Both the position numbers and the translations under genes were made by a program. The notes below the pieces were generated by a model. The model ran no database searches and was not told the origin of the DNA. It saw only the letters and a list, made by a program, of their open reading frames with translations. DNA of 64,000 nucleotides from Blasia pusilla (taxonomy: Eukaryota > Marchantiophyta > Marchantiopsida > Blasiales): contig CM114275.1 of NCBI GenBank assembly GCA_050084515.1, positions 22,196,001 through 22,260,000 on the forward strand, written 5' to 3'. This document shows, in pieces, positions 50,041-62,504 of the stretch; the first letter of the stretch is position 1; every line of letters starts with the position of its first letter.

Positions 50041-50340
50041 AGGATCGAAGTGAGCAAGACCAGCCTCACCTACACAACATCGAGTGAGAGCCACAACCTT
50101 GATAAGAGCTACTACAACTCTTGGCAAGACAAGATGAAGGCAATTCTTATGGCATCTGGTCTTTGCGTTCTGGCGGATAGCATCGAAGAGAAGACCTCCA
50201 ATATAGATGCTCAAGCCACGAAAGATTTTGTCAAGAGAGTCAAAAACGTTTTTGAAATTCTGATGGTGTCAATGATATATTCTCAAATCCTTCAACTGGG
50301 AACAAGCAGAATGCTCCAAAGAAACTTGGATCGTACTTGA
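50041..50340 (+). pseudogene. Copia gag N-terminal fragment
   Basis: An open frame of about 96 codons with the pattern YYNSWQDKMKAILMASGLC, the copia gag signature (a hydrophobic residue, N/Y, W, K, M and L at set spacing). It is followed by KDFVKRVKNVF and then a stop. It lies just inside the presumed 5' LTR, where gag should be. It is too short for a complete gag. Confidence 0.6.
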
Positions 50341-50929
50341 AGAGGCTTGTATTGGTATTGTAGAGGTGAATTCACTCAAGCTTGAAATTGACTATGTTTT
50401 CTCACCTCAACTTTATGGAGTAGTTCAGAGGCAATTGGGCATAAGTCGAGGTCATGACAGCCACGTTGATGGATAGTGTAGTCCATGACTCTTAGTAAGA
50501 ATTCCTAAACTATTTCTTGGACTTTGTACCCTCCTACTTGACAAAGAAAGGATATGCAACAATCTGATTGCCCAAGAAAATTGAGGTTCGAGATCAATCA
50601 CTTTGTTCACCCAGAAGAAGGGAACACTCTCGTGTCGATATGAAGAAAGTAAATCGTTAGATCATAACATGACATCTGCACCAAAGGCTTGAACCTCTTT
50701 GCATGGGAGTGAAGAAGTTCAATGGTAAAACCTATAACATCATTGGTAAGAAAGAGTGTATGATATTTAATAAGATAGGGTATGATTCAAATGAATATTG
50801 ATATTGGGATGATCGCCATCATCGATTGATGAGAAAACAAGAGAAGCTTTCTCGACCAAAATGTGAGAACTAGTTGAGCACTTACTCCACAAAATGAGGA
50901 TGAAGCTCGTGGACCTATCTCTTTATTGG

Positions 50930-51150
50930 TTACCACAAACTCAAAGGAAAAGGGTTTCATTTATGATAGCACCAATCACATGATCAAACATAAACATTAG
51001 TTCACATCTTACAAACCTTTGACCCATGGACCTAAAGTATCGATGAGAGATGGCTCAATCTATTTTGCTATTGGGGAAGCACATGTGCAAGTCACATTGA
51101 CTTTATGTGAAAATCATACAATCAAGGACGTGAGGATATCCCAATTTACT
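50930..51150 (+). pseudogene. Copia protease-region remnant
   Basis: Plus-strand frame with FIYDSTNHMIKHKH, FTSYKP and KVSMRDGSIYFAIGEAHVQV, the counterpart of DSGAS.HMT, F.. and the G-D-G...I.G.G pattern of copia proteases. The active-site DSG is now DST, so it could not work, and a stop separates the His-rich part from what follows. Confidence 0.55.
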
Positions 51151-51289
51151 CTTTTGGATTAAAGGATTAGAGATTAGAATCTTGCGGAGATCGTATTTTG
51201 GTGATGGATTTTCATCTCATGATGAAATTTTCAGACCACCAGGAGGTTGAGAAGGCACCCTACTCCTAATCATTTCGAGCAATACATTA

Positions 51290-51780
51290 TGGCAGTATAT
51301 TATTATTTTGCACCACTTTTCATGTCTAAGCTACAAACGATTGGAGTTCCATAGAATCTCCTTGCTATTGTAGCTACATTGTATGAATCAATATGGGCAA
51401 AAATTAAAGATTCACAAACTCAAGAGATCTTAAGTATTATTAGAGTCATTCAAGATTGTCCCCTCTCCCCCACTTTATTTAGAGTTTTCATAGATGAGAT
51501 TAAAAATAGTTGGAAGTATGTGAAACCGAAGATGTGAAGCTTGGACACTTTGGTATCAAATATTTATTATATGCAGTTGATATCATATTACTAGGACGGG
51601 ATGCCATTAGTTTACAAAAATACTGTGACACTTTGGAAATTTTTTTACCAAGTATCAAATAGATGTTAACATGGAGAAGTCCAAAAATATTGTCGTGGGT
51701 ACTAAATCCAAGTTCTTTTTTCATTCACAAAAGATAACAATTAGAACTTATGAGGTCACTTATCAATACGAGTCATGGGC
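51290..51780 (+). pseudogene. LINE (non-LTR) reverse transcriptase fragment inside the copia element
   Basis: Plus-strand frames give LLAIVATLYESIWAKIK, QDCPLSPTLFRVFIDEI and YLLYAVDIILLGRD, then YCDTLEIF and DVNMEKSKNIVVGTKSK. This is the order of the LINE-type reverse transcriptase: the G(C/S)PLSP.LF block, the YADD box (here YAVD, so one catalytic Asp is lost), and the palm/thumb block ending in N..KS. Copia sequence resumes after it at about 52020. No poly-A tail or target duplication was identified. Confidence 0.65.
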
Positions 51781-52019
51781 TTATGAGCCCATGAATCATA
51801 TTGATCCACCACAACACTTAATGAAGGAGAGGAGGCATCATGCAATATGGAACCCTTTCCCTGTATTTCAAACCCTCGCTTCTGGTACCACTTCCTCAAA
51901 GGCCAAGACAACAAAGTCAACTCCCTCCACATTAGCAACATACAATGACCGAGTAGACAACCCCATAGTTGCCAACTGAATTGGGCGTGGTCCATCTTCC
52001 ATCACAAAGGATTCCTATC

Positions 52020-53230
52020 CCTATTAAGTAGGTTTATAAGTGTAAGTAAAACCTTGATGGATTGTCGGCCAAGTGCAACACAAGGCTAGTAGCAAAAGGC
52101 TATGGAAAACACTTAGGCATGCATTATCATGAAACATATTCATCATAATTGCAAAGATGATCCCGGTATGAGTTATTATTTCTCTTGCAATCATGTTCAA
52201 AACGCCTTCTTGAATGGCACTTTGGAAGAAGAAGTGGATCTATAACAACTTGAAGGTTTCATTGCTTCTAGAACTAAAGATCTTGTTTGCAAGATATGGA
52301 AAGCTCTCAATGGCTTAATGCAAGATATTGGATCTATAATCAAACTAGTGACTCAATTATGTTCAGCAAACTTGGTCTTACAAAGAGTAAATATATCTTG
52401 AACTTTTGCCTAAAGACCTCTACTTACGAGACATTTGGATGTGGAAGATTCGATTATTATTGGCAACGACGTACAAGGGATACATGATCTTAAAGAATTA
52501 CTCTCCTCTTTGTTCAAAATGAAAGATCTTACAAGTTAACATTTTTGCCTAGGATTTGATATGAAGCATGGACCAAGAATGACCTTTTTGACTCAAGAAA
52601 GGCATATACCTCTCTTTCTCCAAAATTTTGGCCTAGAGGAGTGCAAATTGACCCCAACTCCGGCAACTACGAAGAGATTCACTCATGATGATCAAGAGGA
52701 GAACGTGGACTTGAAAGTATACCAAAAATTGGTTTGTTCACGTATCCACATCACCAACTCTACAAGATATTGTGTTTACAATAAAGCCCAATTAGCAAAC
52801 ATATGGTTGACCCTTGAAAGTCTCATAAGATTACAGCAAAAAGGATGGCAAGGTATTTGGAGGGTACTCTTATATTTGGGCTACTCTTATATGGAGGCAC
52901 CCAACAATCTCCTTTATTCTTTGGATGTTTATAATGTAAGTTGTCAACCGACTCGCTCTTCAACCTTAGGATATTTTTTTCTCCTTTGGAAGCACGGGTG
53001 CAAGGCTCTCATAAAAAAAGCAAGCATCAATCTCACTCTCTGCTACAAAGGCAAAAATATCGTGGATTGATAATTGCCACCATGGAAGCCATATGGCTAA
53101 GAGGACTGATGGTTAAACTTCAGTTCACCCAATCTAATCCTTCTACAATCCTCTTTGACAACATGAATCCACTCTTCCACTCATGAACAAAATATATTGA
53201 GGTCCACCACCACTTCGTTCATTAAAAAAG
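52020..53230 (+). pseudogene. Copia reverse transcriptase and RNase H remnant
   Basis: Frames shift several times but the family order is clear: RLVAKGYGKHLGM and YHETY near 52090-52140, QNAFLNGTLEEEVDL near 52200-52245 (the DVKNAFLNG..EEEVYM block), KDLVCKIWKALNGLMQ, a later LEECKLTPTPATTK block near 52645, VYQKLVCSRI.I.NSTRYCVY near 52715-52780, then S.STLGYFFLLWK near 52950, an EAIWLRGLM block near 53085 and KYIEVHHHFVH near 53190. These correspond to palm, connection and RNase H. Catalytic YVDD sequence was not found between 52330 and 52560. Confidence 0.75.
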
Positions 53231-53720
53231 TTTTGGGTGGAAACACTTTGTGGTGCCCACGAGAAGAAGAGTTAGACTAAAGACATACCTACTACTAAGT
53301 TTGAGATGTTCATATCACTCTTGGATTTCCTAGATTCACAATCAATCTTGCTCAATTTAGGGAGGATCTAGCTCAATATGCAAACGGCTACAATCCAAAG
53401 TAAAAAATGATTTGATTGTCACTTAGCTCAAACGTTAGGAAGGACTACGGGCTCATATTTAACACCATGGGACCTCGTGAAAGGGGTGGGGGAAGAAAGT
53501 AATTAGTAAAGGGGTGTGAAGGACACATGCATAGGTTAGATGGAGGGATAAACCGCGGGAGGGCTTATGGGGGCAATAAAGTGGGTAGTTTTTCCGCTTA
53601 TAGATTAGAAACTAGTAGTTTATATTAGTTTTTGAGAGGGCCTCTTCATTTTGTGATCACCACTTCTTTTCAACCAATAGAATCTCTCTCCCTGTGTAAG
53701 CCAATAGTATTCAAAATTAT

Positions 53721-55179
53721 AGATTCGTGCATGGTACGGGTGCATTCATTGCTTCGCACTTGCTTCTATGGCATTCCATCGATGCTCTTCGACTCACGAT
53801 CTGAACTCGTCACAGGTAGTCGAACACCTATGGCAATTGGTTCTGGGTTCTGGTGCGTCTAACACATTGGTCCAAGGAATAACCTGCTTCAGGCGACTAT
53901 GGTGTGAGAACTACTATTCTCACTTCCTGGCAAATGAATGACAGCGATTACTGCCAGCGAACCAGCAATTCCAAAGCTCTCTCCACTTCAAGAGCAATAT
54001 TAAAGAGGACGATGGAAGCAGCAGGGAGCTGACTTTATGAGAAATGAATGAAAGCACTCACTAGAGAAAGCCGGGAATTTTGCTCAGGTATTTCAGCCAC
54101 TCTCCCTAGTTTAGATGCAATACTGAAGAAGACATGGGAGAAGTAGGAATTTGCTCTGGTATTCGGGTCTGGCCGCAATTCAGGAGGAATTCTCGAGGGA
54201 TTTCAGTACCGAACAAATCCGCAAGATGGCCCTAATCATAATTCACATACTGCCATACCAGATGTTTACATTTCCAGTGACTTACACTCTGTCAGAACGC
54301 CGTTGCTCCCCGACAGAGATAGAGGCATTCTTAATAAAAGCGTGCTCAGAGCGACTATGCGGGGCTTAGACAGGTTCAAGCGATCCAATTTTGGAAACTG
54401 CCATTAGGAGGGATCCAATCGTCATAATTGTCGGAGCTACAAGATAAGTTCCGGATTCCAAAATCACCTCCGCAGGCAGTTTTTCACCTGCTTGCTTACG
54501 AAGAAAAGTAGTGGCAGAGTCAGGAGCACCGAATGTCACTCCTGGAAAGATGCCACAGAGATGATCGATCCAGTTTCCAAAATTGCCAGTGGAAGGCGGT
54601 GATTGAAGCCATATTATAGAGATCCTCGGACTGTCCTCTGGAATGTGTTATATCACTGGGAACGGCAGGAGCAATCCAAATGGCAATCAAAATTTGAAAG
54701 AAGGATTGAAGCAATAGTGTGCCATTTCAGCCCATGACAATTGATTGCGTTCAAACGTTCCTAATTACACTGCAGTGCACGAGCTACCATTGCCAGGGAA
54801 CCACAGAGCTACTCAACTAGAGTGAAGAATCCCGACAGCATTTGAAACTGTAGAGCAGAGTGGCGGACGAAGTCGCTCCACTAGAGTTGACTGTCCATTC
54901 TGCAAAGCTATAATTATCTCCCTATCTACTTTGGACTACTCTAGATAACGGCGAATTACCCTGCTTTCGTGTGTGCATTGTTAAATGATCTTGGGTATCT
55001 GATGGAATGAAGCTACAACTAAACTACCTTACTTCAACGGTAGGCATGGACCTTTCTAAGACGACTGGAGCCTTGTTGGTATGAACTCGACCTGCACATC
55101 TTGATGTTCATTAGTTGTGGAGATTGTTGTGAATATAAGCTGATGAGGCACTGTAAACATGACTCTTTGAAGCTATCTT
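53721..55179. other. No gene called; downstream flank of the membrane-protein gene
   Basis: Balanced composition. A 72-codon plus frame at 54151-54369 and a 64-codon minus frame at 54520-54714 have no recognisable features. The right part must hold the 3' untranslated region of the minus-strand gene ending at 55180. Confidence 0.35.
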
Positions 55180-58100
55180 CTATAATGTGGAAGTAAGCTG
55201 TTGAGCTCCAATGCCAAGAACCGCACCCCCGACACCAATCATAACTCCGAGAATCTCCGCACCGGCAGTGAATCCAAGGAAAGTCACCTGCAAGTGTCAT
55301 GCCACAATTCAACATTCGAATCCAAGAGAGTTGTGGAAACACCACACCAATACCTATCAAAATCTGCTTCTCCTGCACTATTTGGGATTCAAATAGGTCT
55401 TCCTGACAATCTGATCTCGAGATATGGGCTGGGAGTTTCTTTCTAGTACTCGCTACCCTTCTGCTAATCTATGGCAACATCTCCACGAAGAATGCAGAGG
55501 AGACATCAAGCACCTTGGAGGTCAAGTTATTCCAATATATAGCTTCAGAAATGGATCGTAGCACATCGAGCGACTGCTGAAGGGTTTGTCGTTCTTTGGG
55601 TTCCAAAGCGTCCTCCAAGCGGTCCAATTTGGTGCTGATCGCCATCTGTTCTCATCCAAATGGCAAGTTAGGACTAAAACTATAACAGTGAGTCTAAAAC
55701 CAAGCTAATACATACATTTGAGTGTTGGGGATAATCATGAAAAGGTATGCGGATTACTACGATTGATAAGTGTAACCATTTGCAACCTCTTGGAGAAATT
55801 CAGCATGTGGTGCACAGTAACAACCCTCGAAACCAATAATAAGTTTTGCCAAGTGCTTTCAAGAACTAAACACACGAGTGATTAGATTTTTTCAAAACTG
55901 TCCCATAATTGGGAGTGAACAGCAACACTCCAAGTGCTCAACTGAGTTTTTCTTCCCCGATCTCGGTTGATTGGTTATATAACAAAAGTGTGCTTTTGAA
56001 GATGTAAATGCTATCATTATTCGTAGATGGTGATACAAATTTCGCAAATATTGGAAAAAGAGAAGTAACTCCTCAAGAAGAAGAATAAAATCATGACACC
56101 GGTAAGTTGTATTACCTTTATGCGAGAAAGAGTCGCTCCATGCTCATGATGCAATTCATTCGTTTCACCACCAGGTAACACCACCATGTAGAGTAGGCTC
56201 AGAAAAACCAATAGATCGTATACGACCACTGCACTGGTTTACCAATCATAAGCATCAGTAAAAAGAATGACACGCACATGCATTAAATCTCTCAGATCAT
56301 GACGATGGATCTCAGCAGTTTCTAGTGTTGACATAAATAGACACCAAGTCTTGATACTCACACACGGCTTTATTGCAACATAGAAAGCATGCCCTAGACC
56401 TACAAATGAGATAAAAAAAAGTTTTCACACGAACAGGAACACATGGTTCAAGGCTGCTGAAATTAGTACCTAGCATAAAAAATCGACGAGTTTGAGCACT
56501 ACAGAGATAACTGATACATTGTAAGTACTCGTCCTACACTTGTTTGCGAAAAGCTTCAATGCTAAGTATCAGAGAACTCCACCATACAGGGCAAGTCGAT
56601 GGCATAATGGCTTGGCAAGTTTCGGCAGAATAAACATATAACTTAGATACGATGTAGGTTGCTGGGCAAGGATACTTTGCAAAAAGCTACTCTACCAGGT
56701 ATCCAATAAAAATCTCACTATATATGACAAAGCAAGTGGCATGATGGATTGACAAGCTTGAGAAGCATAGAGATATGACTTACACGATGTACGTGAATGA
56801 GCTATACTTGTTTGCGAAAAGCTTCACAACTAGATATGCAATGAGAACTCCACAATACATGGCGAAGTAGGTGGCATAGTACTGTAATCATACAACATGG
56901 AAAACGAACAAAAAATTATGACTCTGCTCACTACAGAAAACACAGTTAATATTCTCTACTATATCACTCAAATCAGAAATGAGAAAAAGTGTTCCCCATT
57001 GGTCAATCCGAAAGAGGTGAGCCACAAAATCTGCTTGCATTGAAAATGAAGGAGATGCGTTTGTTTGTACTCACATTTACCCTCCTGTAGAACCCTAGAC
57101 CAAAGTCTTGAACTAGAACTCTGACGGACCACCATCCAAGTATAGATCTTGGATCAGAAAAATCAATTGCTAAGCCCAAGTGATACACAGACTTGGATAG
57201 ATAATCATGTTGGTTGTGAAATTGGCGCTGTTTGTATATAAGGTCTGTGTCATTTCGGCAGTTGCCATCTTTCAGTAATGTGTTCAGTATCTTGGCGACA
57301 AAAAAACGCCTGCGAAAATCAGCTAGTGCTCCCAGCATGAACGTGACACTTGCAGCCCTGTTCCCCATGGTACATTCCATATTTTAGTACCCTGGAAGCT
57401 CTGGAAGTGACCCCATATGTGGAAAACAAAGGCATCACAATCTGATCAACTGCCGTTTGCAAAAGATTAAGCATTCAACGGCCTGGTCAAGGTTAACATA
57501 CATGGAGTAACAAATTTTGCATTGCTTGAACAGCCAGGCACCAAAATAGACTAACTTACATGCAATTGTAACTGATGAGAAAGCTGCTCGCAGATATGAC
57601 ATAATGGTACCAATGGTGCCCCCCAAAAGTCGATGGTTGCCCTGTGAACCAAATAGAGAAAGATCAGATTCTTCTCAAACTACTTACAGCTGGTTAAGCA
57701 AACTGGAGACAACGAATTTGCAGAACAAAGCATACATCAGGTAGGGTAATCATCCCCCAATTGAAGACAACTACCACACGACGAGGCTCTGCCATCAGTT
57801 CTATTAACCAAACAATTTAAAATTTGTATGGCTAAGACACAACTCATACATATTGGACTGGTACAAATGTTGAAGAAAACAGGATGGTCTAGCATCAAGT
57901 ACCCGGAAACTTTTACCATACTTTCACTTGATCAATAATGCAGGGATAAGGGGTTTGGTACCACTGATAGCACGCGTTGCAAACGGTATGATGGCATGTA
58001 TAAGTCCAACAACAACAGAAGACCAGTATATTCTCCAAGGGCTTACAAAAACTTGGTGCAAAAACTTCTTTTTCCTGCAGAAACAGCAGTCCTGAAGCCC

Positions 58101-61100
58101 CTTAGCAAGTAAGAATAAAACAGGTAAGTCTAACTACTTAAATGGTTGTACTAGTAGCTTGTCATTTGTTCAGCTTGGTACCAGGCCTGGTTTTTGTTGC
58201 TTAGAACCCTTTGGCCTTTCAAATTCCAACACAAACTTCTTGTCACCTTCAGCGTGGGACGTGTGTGGAACACCACAACTACGTCTTACGTACTCGGATT
58301 ATGCCTTACGAGGGAAATGACGGTGTAATGAGTGTGTTTGATCATAGACTATATGGTCCCCACATAATACCACAGGTGGATGAAAAAGTTGACCTCTTTG
58401 TGTTAATTCACTCTCCCCTGAGGCAGGAAATGCTTTGTTAAAGAGCAAGGGCTTCTTTAAAGGTTCCGATATCTTTGGCAAAGAAAACCTTTTCTGGGCC
58501 TTTAACATTGAATTCAACACAAGAGGTTGAAGATCTGAGATCGGGACACGTCATTCATCATCTTGAGGACACAACCAGAGAGAGACTACGCAATATAGAC
58601 ACATGATCTTTCTGGTGACTTAATACCTTCATAAAGGTGAAACCGTTCACAAGATTCCACTGACAAAGTGTCATACAGATATGGCTATAGGAAAAGACTT
58701 AAAGCAGGATGGCCCACAAGTAGGAGTAACTGGCTGTACTCTCTGATTGAACTCTGGTGTAGTTCTGCACCAATCCTTCTGATTTCTCTCCTTCCTGCCA
58801 TGGATGTTATTCACCGTATTCTTGCATATTTCTAAGATATCTTGGACATGCTCACATTTCAAACAAGGATACAAAAGATGGCCTAAGTCAAATATATCAT
58901 AGACTTACTTCAAAGTAAACTTACCTAAGAAGATCCCCGGCACGTTGAACTACATAGGCTGCTAGCAAGAGAGCTGGAAGGTCAAGAGCTGGACAGACTT
59001 TCTCTATCTTTTGATCAGTCTCAGTCGCCTCCTCAGACTCTTCAAAGAAATCTTCTTTGGGTACAACAAGCCCTGCATCAGCATAAATATCATTCATGCA
59101 TATGTCAACCCATCGTCCCTCAAAACTCTTATTCGAACGACTCATTTTCTTGCATGATCGGCAAACTGGGATTCTTTTATCGAAACCAATTGCTCTGCTA
59201 AGAGAATCCCAAGATCGTAGCGTTGACAATGGGCTCTGGGAGTCAGAATCCTGCATCACATCAATCAGCATACGTCAGAGAAAGGGAGAGAAGCATATCC
59301 AGACACAACGAGATTAATGGTTGCATACATAAAATGCCCACGGGGAAACATCATTTCTCCATGACAAATACTTTGTTACAGTGTTGTGGCTTTAATCTAG
59401 GCTGTCCTCCTGAGGAACAATATCTGTGGAGGATCATTCTTCCCTCCAACCAAAATCACTCGAACTGTTGTAAATCAAAGTCTAATGTTGCATGCCCATG
59501 AAAAGCACCAGGACCGAGAAGGAGTGATGGATGAAGACAGTTGACCTGCGGGAAACACCTTAACATTGATACCCTTTCGGGAAGTTAAACCTCTTAGGAT
59601 CTTCCAAGACTTCTCGAGGAGTATCTTCACAAAGTCATGCTAGGGACGGGAGAACACTATTGATTTACTTTCCACTTTAGAATTTTGAGTTTCCCAAACT
59701 ACTGACTTCGAGGAGAAGTTTGGTGAAGCGCATGTAGATGCAGGTCATTTAAACTTTGGATAATGCCAACCTTTGGTGATTCTGAGAGCTGCTTCATTAT
59801 GTCGTGAACAGTTTTGTCTGAAGCTCCCGAATTCAGACGAAGCGCAGAATCGCAACGGAGAGCATTTTGCCGAACAGCAGCAAGAAGAAGTTCTCTCTTT
59901 AAAACGCGCAAAGGAATAGGATTTGACCACGAAAACATAAGCTGCACAGCCATTCTGAGGTGAGCAAAAAGTTCACTGCAATCTTTGAAGGGTTAATCCC
60001 TAACTAAGTCAAAGTTTCCCAAACAACAGAGTATGAAGTTTGAATATAGCACTCCCTAAAAATTTGCCTTCAGCACCTTAACACCCAGATGGATAGTTGG
60101 CCACCAACACCTTCGTTGGCAGTACATGGCACCTATTTAAAATTTTCGTGTACACTTAAACATAGCCACGCAAGGCAAGGAAAGAAATCACACCGTGCGT
60201 TCTCTATGTACTTCTTGTGGAAGCACTTCTTCTCTCATAACACGCATCTCGGCGTCACTGATGAATCCATATTTTGTAGCAAGGACCTGTTCACACCAAA
60301 CATTTCAGGTCTGGTAGATTATTCAAAGCAATCAAATGGTAATATTGCAACCTGCGGGTGGGATTTTCATCCCATCAGAGCAGACAATCAGGAGCTGACT
60401 GTAAAATTGAAAGCAAGCAACTACACTCAATAGTATGGGTATACAGAAGCTGAACCGTTGAAGTAGGGGTGGAAAAGTCCAAATTAAGCTGCAAGAATTC
60501 ATGTTCATCCTATCGTCATTCAAAAATGCGAATTCTGATAGACGCTACAATCTGCAAATGGCAGCAAACTTGATGAAACTTTTCACTTACCAAGCCACGG
60601 CAAATCCAGAGGATATCTACAACGACGATGTCGGGACTGAAATACAAAGGAGAGAGGCAATTCAACAGAAGAACTGCAAACAATAGGAAGCAAACATAGT
60701 GAGTGTGGCATATACGAGTGTGCTATCTCATAGGTGTCTCCCAAGCTCAACTTGGGGCAGGAGCACAAATTTGTAGGACATCAAGTCACAGAACAGAAGA
60801 GTGGATTTTAACAAATTTGCAGTCATTTCACTGACACATCAACCGTGAAGATATTCAAGCGATAGATCATCTGACTAGGAAGTTTGCTACACTATCAGAC
60901 CAGAGCCAATCAGGGTAGCATGAAGTGTGATAACTCACAAGCAACGGAAATCACAAATTGTGAAACAACCAAGATGCTTCCTCCCCAATATTGCCGGTTA
61001 ATTATGCCGTACGATCCGCCCTCCCAAAGGGCAATGAGCGGCAGACTCAGTGGGTAAAAAACTGCATACGCTAGCTCTTTCCAAAATGTGTCCCTGACAG

Positions 61101-62074
61101 AAAACCTCATATTGTCAATTTCAACTTCAACCATCGATAGTGAATTGAGAGTCAATGATCAAAGTGAAGGGAGGACAGTCTCTTTGATAGTTATCTTTTC
61201 TTCTGTACCCTCGAACTAAGAACAATTCCAGGTTTCTGATGATAACACATTCTGTGGCATGTCGAATCACTTTCCTTCTCTAGACCATTACTAAGCTCTG
61301 AAACACTCTAGACTAGGAACCTCATACCCGGGGCGATTCCAGGTTTCTGATTATAACTTAGTCTGCGGCATTCCAACTCACTTTCCTTCTCTGGAACATT
61401 CCTAAGCTCTGAAACACTCTAGACTAAGAATTCTTGCTCGTTTTCCTGATAGTCATGTCTACTGTAACCTCATACCAGGGGTGGTTCCAGGTTTCTGATT
61501 ATAACTTATTCTGCGGCATTCCAACTCACTTTCCTTCTCTGGAACATTCCTAAGCTCTGAAACACTGGAGACTCGGAATTCCTGTTCATTTTTCTGGCCA
61601 TGTCTTCTATAACCTCATACCAGGAATAATTCCAGGTTTCTGATGATATCTTATTCTGCGGCATGCCAACTCACTTTCCTTCTCTACATTACTAAGCTCT
61701 GAAACACTCAAGACTAGGAATTCCTATTGTTTTTTTTTTTAAATCATGACGTCTGTAATCTCGAATTAAGGACAATTCCAGATTTCGAGTGATAGGACAT
61801 CTCGTCGCACAAAAGATCGCTGTCCTTGTCTGGAGCATTATTGCTAGGCTCGTAAGCACTTAAAAGATGCAAGAACACAGGTGAGAAGAGAGGGACTTTG
61901 TGATCACCAGTGAAATTGAACCCTGGCAAACTCCTCCAACTTTGCTAAGAATTTCTGCTCGGACAGATCTTGACATAGACACTTCGCCTTCTCTTCGCCA
62001 CCTAGAGGCGGCTCATCCACTTCTAATCCATGTCCGCAAACGCTAGGGGAGTCCCCTCCGTCCGTGTGAGACAT
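55180..62074 (-). CDS. Unrecognised multi-pass membrane protein (about fifteen exons)
   Basis: Exons in transcript order: 62074-61908, 61093-60939, 60673-60591, 60286-60194, 59941-59771, 59250-58925, 58074-57962, 57788-57736, 57641-57560, 57449-57428, 57357-57081, 56881-56784, 56233-56116, 55645-55514 and 55287-55180. They total 1998 nt, closing at 665 residues. The tenth exon and its junctions are weak (unusual donor, 70-bp intron) and should be treated as provisional. I do not recognise the family. Residues 1-55 are soluble. Membrane segments follow in exons 2-3 (YAVFYPLSLPLIALW, GSILVVSQFVISVAFLLLN, DIVVVDILWI). Exons 4-6 are soluble and include CRSCKKM, two Cys that could bind metal, and an acidic EESEEATETD. 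Further membrane segments lie in exons 7, 9, 12 and 13. The last exon is a Gly-rich helix (GAEILGVMIGVGGAVLGIGA). Eight or more helices suggest a transporter, channel or scaffold. Which of these is unknown. Confidence 0.7.
56508..56881 (-). repeat. Tandem triplication of an exon-containing unit, two copies decayed
   Basis: Three copies of a roughly 125-135-bp unit lie side by side. The copy at 56784-56881 is an exon of the membrane-protein gene (YYATYFAMYCGVLIAYLV...). The copies at about 56641-56755 and 56517-56620 align to the same text (ATGCCACTTGC, GATACCTGGTAGAG, CTTTTTGCAAA; and ATGCCATCGACTTG, AAGCTTTTCGCAAACAAG) but carry in-frame TAG, and the outer one also has a frameshift. They lie downstream in the same intron. 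Confidence 0.8.
61208..61860. repeat. Intronic minisatellite, five copies of a 110-145-bp unit
   Basis: It lies in intron 1 of the membrane-protein gene (61094-61907). Each copy contains a CCTCATACCAGG-like start, ATTCCAGGTTTCTGATTATA, TTCTGCGGCATTCCAACTC, ACTTTCCTTCTCTGGA and AAGCTCTGAAACACT, and some have a spacer ending in GGAATTCCTG. Copies start near 61208, 61320, 61470, 61612 and 61750. The last is most diverged. Confidence 0.85.
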
Positions 62075-62504
62075 TCTCTACATCAAGGGGACAATGTATC
62101 AGGAGCAATTAGAAAGAACTACGCTTCACAGGAGAATGGGATCATCGTCCACTTCGACCTCCAAACCCCCAGAGTAGGAACACGCACGACAGCAATTTTC
62201 TCCTTCAACCTCCCATATCCATCGTCAACGACAATTCCTTGCAACCGACTGAAACCTCCGCGATGGGGAACCTTCTCGACTTCTCCCGTGTAGGCCAAAT
62301 CGAGGGCTTGAGCAGTCGTAGCCAACACTGGAAAATGGCACAATGCCTTGACCGAATTTCACCTCGGCCCGTCCAAACAACAATAGCATCAGATGCAGCC
62401 TCGCCTCCAGCTCTCGCCTTGTGCTGTGATTCGGTCATGTAATCATCGTCACGGAACAGCTTCCACGCCCCACACTGACTCTGAGGCTTTCTGCCGTGCA
62501 CTCT
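62075..62504. promoter_or_regulatory. Presumed promoter and 5' untranslated region of the membrane-protein gene
   Basis: Directly upstream (to the right) of the minus-strand ATG at 62072-62074, in an AGAGAATGTCT context. Frames in this stretch on both strands (62030-62293 plus, 62119-62343 minus, 62205-62501 minus) look like chance frames in GC-rich sequence. No TATA box was identified on the minus strand. Confidence 0.35.

Larger units (their letters stand above)
49622..53720 (+). mobile_element. Decayed Ty1/copia retrotransposon with an internal LINE fragment
   Basis: Related sequences at both ends (GATTGCCACTTAGCTGCAACG near 49624 and GATTGTCACTTAGCTCAAACG near 53413, quoted as matching words; then TAATTTTTCCACT and TAGTTTTTCCGCT; then CACCTCTAACCAAT and CACTTCTTTTCAACCAAT) are probably the two LTRs. 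Between them, in order, are gag-like, protease-like, reverse transcriptase and RNase H remnants on the plus strand, with the integrase lost or unrecognisable and a LINE piece at about 51290-51780. Stops and frameshifts run throughout. The LTRs are strongly diverged, so the insertion is old. Exact LTR ends and target duplications were not determined. Confidence 0.65.

Noticed and set aside
51671-51979. 102-codon plus frame as a gene
   Set aside because: Its first third is the LINE reverse transcriptase tail and the rest runs into copia pol sequence.
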